Below are positions 5,179-9,653 of a stretch of 9,653 nt of DNA, one piece after another. Position numbers and translations under genes: made by a program. The stretch lies in NCBI RefSeq assembly GCF_040096015.1, contig NZ_JBBMFO010000042.1:1-9653 (forward strand), read 5' to 3'. Each line of letters begins with the position of its first letter. Positions within the stretch are counted from its first letter, which is position 1. The DNA comes from Peptoniphilus_A hominis (lineage in GTDB: Bacteria > Bacillota > Clostridia > Tissierellales > Peptoniphilaceae). A model generated the notes under the pieces. The model was not told where the DNA came from, did not search any database, and worked only from the letters and a program-made list of their open reading frames with translations.

Positions 5179-6294
5179 ATGTATGTAGAAAATTTTAACG
5201 ACAGCTTTTATATGCTTCGAGCCCTAGAACTTGCAGAAAAGGGTATTGGTCACACAAAGACTAATCCCCTAGTGGGCTGCGTTATTGTAAAAGATGAAGA
5301 AATAATTGGCGAGGGCGCCCACTTAAAGTTTGGCGAAAACCACGCTGAGGTAAATGCCATTGAAGATGCAAAAAGTCGCGGCAATGACCTTAAGGGTGCA
5401 AGTCTCTATGTAAACTTAGAGCCTTGCTCTCACTTTGGCAAGACTCCACCCTGTGCCAATCGAATTGTGGAAGAAGGCATATCAAGAGTTGTAATTGGAA
5501 CCACTGACCCCTTCCCTAAAGTTTCTGGCGGTGGCATAAAAATTTTGGAAGATGCTGGGATTTCTATAACAGAGGGTGTCTGCCAAGAAGAATGTTTGAA
5601 CTTAAACGAGAGATTTTTTACCTATGTAAAAAATAAGAGACCCTTCGTTGTCCTAAAGGCTGGCATGTCCCTTGATGGAAAAATTGCAACAGCAAGTGGC
5701 GAGTCCAAGTGGATAACATCAGATTTTTCTAGAGCTTACTCTCATGAGCTTCGAGGAAAGCTTGACGGAATAATGGTTGGCATAGGAACAGTTCTTGCTG
5801 ATAACCCAACTTTAAATGTCCGTCACGGTAAATACAGGGTCAATCCCATAAGAATTGTAACGGATTCAAGGCTTAGGATTCCCCTTGATGCAAAGCTTCT
5901 TTCAGAAGATTTGGATTCAATAGCAATAATTGCCACAACAAAAAATTGCGACAAGGAAAAACTTGAAAAACTTAAAAAAATGAAAAATGTTGAAGTTTTA
6001 ATCTGCGGCGAAAAAAATGGCAAGGTTGATTTAAGGGACCTAATGGAAAAATTAAGTGGATACGACATATCCTCCATCTTACTGGAAGGCGGAAGGACTC
6101 TTAACGCTGAGATGCTAAAAAATAATTTAGTGGATAAGTTTTATTTTTTCATGGCGCCAATTTTATTGGGCTCAAGGGGCATTCCTGCCATTGGCGATTT
6201 GGAAATAGGTGCCTTAAAGGACGCAATCAAAATAAAGGACATGAAGTGTGAAAAATTATTTGACGACATACTTGTCACTGGAAGGTGTGATTGA
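5179..6294 (+). CDS. ribD: Bifunctional riboflavin biosynthesis deaminase/reductase
   Basis: Catalyses steps 2 and 3 of riboflavin synthesis: deamination of the pyrimidine from GTP, then NADPH-dependent reduction of the ribosyl side chain. It has 371 residues, the normal length for the fused enzyme. The N-terminal deaminase domain (about 1-145) carries the zinc site HAE at 55-57 and PCSHFGKTPPC at 82-92. The C-terminal reductase domain (about 155-371) shows LKAGMSLDGKIAT (159-171), SKWIT (176-180), VGIGTVLADNPTL (200-212) and EGG (303-305). It is the first gene after the FMN riboswitch; AGGTG at 5169-5173 precedes the ATG by 5 bases. All catalytic residues are present. Its end overlaps or touches the start of ribE. 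Confidence 0.97.
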   Translation: MYVENFNDSFYMLRALELAEKGIGHTKTNPLVGCVIVKDEEIIGEGAHLKFGENHAEVNAIEDAKSRGNDLKGASLYVNLEPCSHFGKTPPCANRIVEEGISRVVIGTTDPFPKVSGGGIKILEDAGISITEGVCQEECLNLNERFFTYVKNKRPFVVLKAGMSLDGKIATASGESKWITSDFSRAYSHELRGKLDGIMVGIGTVLADNPTLNVRHGKYRVNPIRIVTDSRLRIPLDAKLLSEDLDSIAIIATTKNCDKEKLEKLKKMKNVEVLICGEKNGKVDLRDLMEKLSGYDISSILLEGGRTLNAEMLKNNLVDKFYFFMAPILLGSRGIPAIGDLEIGALKDAIKIKDMKCEKLFDDILVTGRCD

Positions 6295-6298
6295 AATT
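6282..6298 (+). promoter_or_regulatory. Translation start region of ribE (start-deciding site)
   Basis: AAGGTG (6282-6287) lies 8 bases before an ATT codon at 6296 that would begin the protein as FTGII after fMet, exactly the conserved riboflavin synthase N-terminus. Here ATT occupies the place usually held by ATG. Conventional alternatives are GTG 6287, which overlaps the putative ribosome binding site, and GTG 6248, preceded by AAAGGA but adding about 16 residues the family lacks. Confidence 0.5.
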
Positions 6299-6931
6299 TT
6301 TACGGGAATAATAGAAGAAATTGGAAGACTTGCTGACATAAAAAAGGAAAAGGACCTCTACACCTTAAAAATTTCCTGCAAAAAAGTTTTGGAAGGCACA
6401 AAGAAAGGCGACTCCATTGCCACAAATGGCGTCTGCCTAACTGTGACAGAGCTTGGCGATGAATATTACAAGGCAGAAGTCATGGTTGAAACTATAAATT
6501 CAACAAACTTTAAGACTTTAAGTGTCGGTCAGGCTTTAAACCTAGAGCGAGCCCTTAGCCCATCCAAAAGACTTGACGGTCACATAGTCCAAGGCCATGT
6601 TGATGGAGTTGGCGAAATCGTAAATATTTTAAAGAGGGGTCACGAAATTGTCTACAGGATAAAATTTGACTCAGATAATTTTAAATACATTGCCGAAAAG
6701 GGATCTATTGCTCTTGATGGCATTAGCCTCACTGTATCAAAGGTAGGCGAAAATTATTTTGAAGTCTCAATTATTCCAACCACAATTGCTGACACCAATC
6801 TTGCAAGTAAAAAAGTTGGCGAAAAAATAAATATTGAGACAGATATTATTGGCCGCTATGTCTACAATTTTGTCAATACAAAAGAAGCAAGCAAAATAAC
6901 AAAGAATTTTTTATTAGAAAATGGATTTTAA
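6287..6931 (+). CDS. ribE: Riboflavin synthase (alpha chain)
   Basis: Converts two molecules of dimethylribityllumazine to riboflavin plus the pyrimidine, the last pathway step. It has two tandem lumazine-binding domains. The first has FTGIIEEIG at its start and NGVCLTVTE. The second has GHIVQGHVDGVG at the junction and SIALDGISLTVSKVG, mirroring the first. From GTG 6287 it has 214 residues, a usual length. The start is uncertain: GTG 6287 is reported as the nearest conventional codon and overlaps ribD by 8 bases. ATT at 6296 gives the canonical N-terminus and a better placed ribosome binding site, while GTG 6248 would give 227 residues. The end is firm. Some organisms call this gene ribC or ribB. 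Confidence 0.93.
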   Translation: MIEIFTGIIEEIGRLADIKKEKDLYTLKISCKKVLEGTKKGDSIATNGVCLTVTELGDEYYKAEVMVETINSTNFKTLSVGQALNLERALSPSKRLDGHIVQGHVDGVGEIVNILKRGHEIVYRIKFDSDNFKYIAEKGSIALDGISLTVSKVGENYFEVSIIPTTIADTNLASKKVGEKINIETDIIGRYVYNFVNTKEASKITKNFLLENGF

Positions 6932-6960
6932 GTAAATTTATAAAATCGAGAGGAGAAGAC

Positions 6961-8166
6961 ATGAAAGTTAACACAATCGAAGAAGTTGTTGAAGCCTTAA
7001 AAAAAGGCGAAATTATAATAGTAACAGACGAACCTGACAGAGAAAATGAAGGCGACATGATTCAAGCTGCAGAATTTGCCACTGGTGAAAGTTTAAACAC
7101 CATGGCATCTCTTGCCAAGGGACTCATTTGCATGCCCATGTCAAAGTCTTACGCAGAAAAACTAAAGCTAGATCAAATGGTTGCCGACAACACTGACAAT
7201 CACGAAACTGCCTTTACAGTTTCCGTTGACCATGTTGACACAACTACAGGAATTTCTGCTTGGGAAAGAGCCTTAACTGCAAATAAACTTGCAGAAGATG
7301 ATGCAAAGCCAGAGGACTTTAGAAGACCTGGTCACATGTTCCCTCTTGTTGCAAAAAAAGATGGGATTTTTGTAAGACGAGGACACACTGAAGCAACAGT
7401 TGATTTATTAAAAATTGCTGGCTTAAAAGAAGTTGGACTCTGCTGCGAAATTATGCAAGATGATGGACACATGATGCGTGGCGAAGATTTATTTAAGTTG
7501 GCAGAAAAGTTGGGCATGAAAATTACTACAACTGAAGAACTTTTGCTTTACAGAAAGAGACATGAAAAAATCATAGAAAAAGTTGCAGAGGCAAAACTTC
7601 CAACAAAGTTTGGCGACTTTAGGGCTCATGCTTATATCGACAAGGTTACGGGCGAACACCACATTGCCCTTGTTAAAGGCGAAATTGGCGACGGCATGGA
7701 TGTCCTCACAAGAGTTCACTCTGAATGTCTAACTGGCGACTGCTTTGGCTCATCAAGATGCGACTGTGGCAACCAACTTCACCTTGCCATGAAAAAAATT
7801 GACGAGGAAGGCAGAGGAATTTTGCTTTATATGCGTCAAGAAGGTCGTGGCATCGGCCTTGTAAATAAAATCCGTGCCTATGCCCTACAAGACCAGGGCA
7901 TGGATACAGTTGAGGCTAACTTGGCTCTAGGCTTTCCTGAAGATGCCAGAGACTATTCCACTGGTGCCCAAATCTTGCAAGATTTGGGAGTAAAGGAACT
8001 TCGTCTTCTTACAAATAACCCAGACAAGGTTTACTCTCTTCAAGAATTTGGCATGATCATAAAGGAAAGAGTGCCAATTGAAATTCACTCAACAAAACAC
8101 GACGAATTTTATTTGAGGACTAAGGCAGAAAAGATGAACCACATCTTATCTGAATTTAGCAAATAA
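6961..8166 (+). CDS. ribBA: Bifunctional DHBP synthase / GTP cyclohydrolase II
   Basis: Supplies both branches of the pathway. The N-terminal domain (about 1-200) makes 3,4-dihydroxy-2-butanone 4-phosphate from ribulose 5-phosphate; the C-terminal domain (about 205-401) opens GTP. The first shows the acidic metal and substrate loop DEPDRENEGD (23-32), FTVSVD (85-90) and RRGHTEATVDLL (139-150). The second shows the zinc site with Cys256, Cys267 and Cys269 in HSECLTGDCFGSSRCDC, an extra Cys261, and RQEGRGIGL (292-300). The length of 401 residues is standard for the Bacillota fusion, and both active sites look intact. AGGAG at 6951-6955 precedes the ATG by 5 bases. It lies 29 bases after ribE and is co-transcribed with it. 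Confidence 0.97.
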   Translation: MKVNTIEEVVEALKKGEIIIVTDEPDRENEGDMIQAAEFATGESLNTMASLAKGLICMPMSKSYAEKLKLDQMVADNTDNHETAFTVSVDHVDTTTGISAWERALTANKLAEDDAKPEDFRRPGHMFPLVAKKDGIFVRRGHTEATVDLLKIAGLKEVGLCCEIMQDDGHMMRGEDLFKLAEKLGMKITTTEELLLYRKRHEKIIEKVAEAKLPTKFGDFRAHAYIDKVTGEHHIALVKGEIGDGMDVLTRVHSECLTGDCFGSSRCDCGNQLHLAMKKIDEEGRGILLYMRQEGRGIGLVNKIRAYALQDQGMDTVEANLALGFPEDARDYSTGAQILQDLGVKELRLLTNNPDKVYSLQEFGMIIKERVPIEIHSTKHDEFYLRTKAEKMNHILSEFSK

Positions 8167-8176
8167 TTTTAAAATC

Positions 8177-8200
8177 ATTAAGAAAAAAATTAAGAAAAAA
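8177..8200 (+). repeat. 12-bp tandem duplication in the ribBA-ribH gap
   Basis: The unit ATTAAGAAAAAA occurs twice in direct succession (8177-8188 and 8189-8200), just before the ribH ribosome binding site GGAGG (8207-8211). It has no hairpin character and looks like simple slippage in an A-rich spacer. It sets the spacing between the two genes at about 50 bases. Confidence 0.7.
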
Positions 8201-8215
8201 ATAAATGGAGGAAAT

Positions 8216-8683
8216 ATGAAAATTTACAGTGCTAATTTAAAATCTGAAGGAAAAAAATACGCCATAGTTTTGGCAAGATTTAACGAGTTTATAGTTTCAA
8301 AACTCCTAGACGGCTGCATAGACGGACTAAAAAGGCATGGAGTTAAGGACGAGGAAATCGAAGTGATTTGGGTGCCAGGGTCTTTTGAAATTCCCCTAGC
8401 AGCAAAATCTCTTGCCATGACAAAAAGATATGACGCAGTAATTGCCCTTGGAGCAGTTATTCGTGGCGCAACTACTCACTACGAACTTGTATCAGCAGAA
8501 GTTGCCAAGGGAATTGCAGCTTCATCACTTGAAACTGGCGTGCCAATAATCTTCGGTGTAATCACAACAGAAAATATTGAACAGGCCATTGAAAGAGCCG
8601 GCACAAAGGCTGGCAACAAGGGCTTTGATGCTGCCACAGCTGCAATTGAAATGGCAAACCTATTAGGTGAAATTCGTGTCTAA
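8216..8683 (+). CDS. ribH: 6,7-dimethyl-8-ribityllumazine synthase
   Basis: Condenses 5-amino-6-ribitylaminouracil with dihydroxybutanone phosphate to give lumazine, the substrate of RibE. Its 155 residues match the family. Visible motifs are ARFNEFI (20-26), WVPGSFEIP (52-60), LGAVIRG (78-84) with the catalytic His88 in TTHYEL, and GVITTEN (114-120). The closing stretch KAGNKGFDAATAAIEMANL (131-149) is typical. In many bacteria this protein forms a 60-subunit shell around riboflavin synthase; its presence in the same operon is compatible with that, but assembly cannot be seen from sequence. GGAGG precedes the ATG by 4 bases. Its last codons overlap the start of the phosphatase gene. Confidence 0.97.
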   Translation: MKIYSANLKSEGKKYAIVLARFNEFIVSKLLDGCIDGLKRHGVKDEEIEVIWVPGSFEIPLAAKSLAMTKRYDAVIALGAVIRGATTHYELVSAEVAKGIAASSLETGVPIIFGVITTENIEQAIERAGTKAGNKGFDAATAAIEMANLLGEIRV

Positions 8684-9368
8684 GCTGGCAAAAAAAAATT
8701 TGCAAAATAAAAATGATGACCTTAAAAATGTTAAGTCCATAATTTTTGACTTTGACGGCACCCTACACAATACCATTAAAATTTATTATCCTGCCTTTTC
8801 TTCTGGCGTGAAATTTTTGCGAGAACATGGCTTTGCAAAGGACTTTGAACTCTCAGAAAAAAATGTGGCAAGATTTTTAGGTGAGAAACCAAACTTTGCT
8901 TACGACCTAATTGCAAGGGGTGCAGATGACTCTTTGAAAAAAGAAGTCATGGCTCTTGTTGGCAAAAAAATGGATGAAAACATAAAAAATGGGCTTGGAG
9001 AACTTTATAAGGGCACTATAAAAGTTTTAGAAGAGCTTTCCAAGAATTATGACCTCTACATTCTCTCCAACTGCCGAGAATCTTATCTGGACACTGCCCT
9101 TGATGTCTACGGCATAAAAAAATACTTCAAAAAATATTTTGCCGCAGAAACTTATGACTTCCTTCCAAAGGAGGACATTATAAAAAAAGAAAGACAAAAG
9201 ATAAAGGAAGAGATCATATTTGTTGGCGACAGGCACCATGACATGGAAGCAGCAAGAATTAATAATTTAAAGAGCATTTTTTGCAGCTATGGCTTTGGCA
9301 GCGAGGAAGAAGGAAAAGATACAAATTACAAAATTTCTTATATTGGAGAAATTTTAGAGCTCTTGTAA
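8676..9368 (+). CDS. HAD-family hydrolase, candidate riboflavin-pathway phosphatase
   Basis: A 230-residue soluble phosphatase of the haloacid dehalogenase superfamily with a helical cap, like phosphoglycolate phosphatases. Motif I is DFDGTL with the nucleophile Asp25 and Asp27. Motif II is the Ser131 region (LYILSNC), motif III the lysine Lys165, and motif IV VGDRHHDMEAA with Asp185 and Asp189. The cap lies at about 40-110. The GTG at 8676 has AGGTGA at 8665-8670 five bases before it and overlaps ribH by 8 bases. An in-frame GTG at 8667 has no good ribosome binding site. As the last gene of a complete rib operon it is a natural candidate for dephosphorylating 5-amino-6-(5-phosphoribitylamino)uracil, the step not covered by RibD, RibE, RibBA or RibH. 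That substrate is inferred from position only; HAD phosphatases are promiscuous. Confidence 0.85.
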   Translation: MSKLAKKNLQNKNDDLKNVKSIIFDFDGTLHNTIKIYYPAFSSGVKFLREHGFAKDFELSEKNVARFLGEKPNFAYDLIARGADDSLKKEVMALVGKKMDENIKNGLGELYKGTIKVLEELSKNYDLYILSNCRESYLDTALDVYGIKKYFKKYFAAETYDFLPKEDIIKKERQKIKEEIIFVGDRHHDMEAARINNLKSIFCSYGFGSEEEGKDTNYKISYIGEILELL

Positions 9369-9381
9369 GAAATGCTTTTAA

Positions 9382-9429
9382 ATAAAAATTTATAAATCGC
9401 TTAAAAATTTTAAACATAAAAATTTATAA
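9382..9429 (+). repeat. 14-bp direct repeat downstream of the rib operon
   Basis: ATAAAAATTTATAA occurs at 9382-9395 and again at 9416-9429, with a self-complementary TTAAAATTTTAA-like stretch between them (around 9401-9413). The 79 bases between the phosphatase gene and the IS end hold no GC-stemmed hairpin with a U tract, so I see no conventional terminator for the rib operon here. Confidence 0.55.
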
Positions 9430-9449
9430 GAAAAAACCCTAACAAAATG

Positions 9450-9502
9450 AACTGACCCCCAAAAGTTGGACTAACAAACCAACTTAAGGAGGTCAGTTTT
9501 TT
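9450..9502 (+). terminator. Terminator-like hairpin in the IS left end, flanking the orfA ribosome binding site
   Basis: Two nested perfect stems are present. AACTGACC (9450-9457) pairs with GGTCAGTT (9491-9498), and AAGTTGG (9463-9469) pairs with CCAACTT (9479-9485). The outer stem is followed by T residues to 9502. The AAGGAGG ribosome binding site (9486-9492) lies in the internal loop and the base of the outer stem. RNA entering from outside the element would form this hairpin, which could stop transcription or hide the ribosome binding site. It also lies where the rib operon would need a terminator. Confidence 0.6.
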
Positions 9503-9503
9503 A

Positions 9504-9653
9504 ATGACAAAATACAAAACAGAATTTAAGATTAAAGTAGTAAAAGAATATCTAGAAGGAAATATAGGCTACAAAGACTTAGCGAAAAAATACTCTATCC
9601 CAGATAATTCGACTGTTAGAAGGTGGGTTAATGCCTATGAATCTCAAGGATAT
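9504..9653 (+). CDS. IS3-family transposase OrfA, N-terminal part (partial)
   Basis: The first 50 codons are visible, starting with ATG at 9504 and AAGGAGG at 9486-9492; the gene continues beyond the window. The product begins MTKYKTEFKIKVVKEYLEG and contains a helix-turn-helix: YKDLAKKYSIP (23-33), then the recognition segment STVRRWVNAYESQGY (36-50). This is the DNA-binding, terminal-repeat-recognising domain of IS3-family OrfA proteins. In this family OrfA is normally joined to the OrfB integrase by programmed -1 frameshifting. Whether that is intact here cannot be seen. Confidence 0.88.
   Translation, partial: MTKYKTEFKIKVVKEYLEGNIGYKDLAKKYSIPDNSTVRRWVNAYESQGY

Larger units (their letters stand above)
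9448..9653 (+). mobile_element. Left end of an IS3-family insertion sequence (partial)
   Basis: The element begins with a typical IS3/IS150-type left inverted repeat starting TGAACTGACCCCCAAAAGTT at 9448 and continuing GGAC. It is followed by a ribosome binding site and the start of orfA, and it runs off the right edge. The repeat differs from the one at 51-74, so the two edge elements are not copies of each other. The right end, target duplication and OrfB are not visible. Confidence 0.88.

Noticed and set aside
5823..6077. Minus-strand open frame inside ribD
   Set aside because: It is antisense to the conserved reductase domain, with no ribosome binding site and no recognisable domain.
8177..8200. 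Tandem 12-bp repeat as a regulatory element or CRISPR-like unit
   Set aside because: Only two adjacent A-rich copies with no spacer and no dyad symmetry; slippage is sufficient.

Overview
The window is AT-rich (poly-A and poly-T tracts, Lys/Asn/Ile/Phe-rich proteins) with strong AAGGAGG-type ribosome binding sites and an FMN riboswitch. It encodes a class 1B dihydroorotate dehydrogenase (PyrK plus PyrD) together with separate PyrB and PyrI chains. This combination suggests an anaerobic, low-GC Bacillota of the Clostridia/Tissierellia kind. That placement is inferred from gene content and composition, not from a phylogenetic marker.

Left edge (1-74): the last 13 codons and the probable right terminal repeat of an IS3-family insertion sequence. 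Left arm, minus strand (about 120-4320): the pyrimidine operon pyrB-pyrI-pyrK-pyrD, read leftwards with overlapping or nearly touching genes and closed by a strong hairpin terminator at 1341-1372. Downstream of it is an independent gene of 374 codons (179-1303) whose product looks like PhaE, the non-catalytic subunit of class III polyhydroxyalkanoate synthase. No PhaC partner is present here.

Centre (4320-4430): a roughly 100-bp divergent promoter region. Rightwards from it runs a short guanylate kinase-like gene (4429-4965) whose GMP-binding residues look altered. Right arm, plus strand (4977-9368): promoter, FMN riboswitch with terminator, then the complete riboflavin operon ribD-ribE-ribBA-ribH. 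It ends in a HAD phosphatase gene that overlaps ribH by 8 bases, and that enzyme could supply the dephosphorylation step the four Rib enzymes lack. Right edge (9448-9653): the left end and the first 50 codons of orfA of a second, different IS3-family element. Its terminal repeat is folded into a hairpin next to the transposase ribosome binding site.

The two arms are linked by chemistry: PyrD (FMN) and PyrK (FAD, 2Fe-2S) consume the flavin cofactors whose precursor the right arm makes. Most of the window is ordinary biosynthesis. The items most worth a second look are the orphan PhaE-like protein, the divergent kinase, the start codon of riboflavin synthase, the operon-linked phosphatase and the hairpin at the right-hand IS end. 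I see no clearly new multi-gene system.
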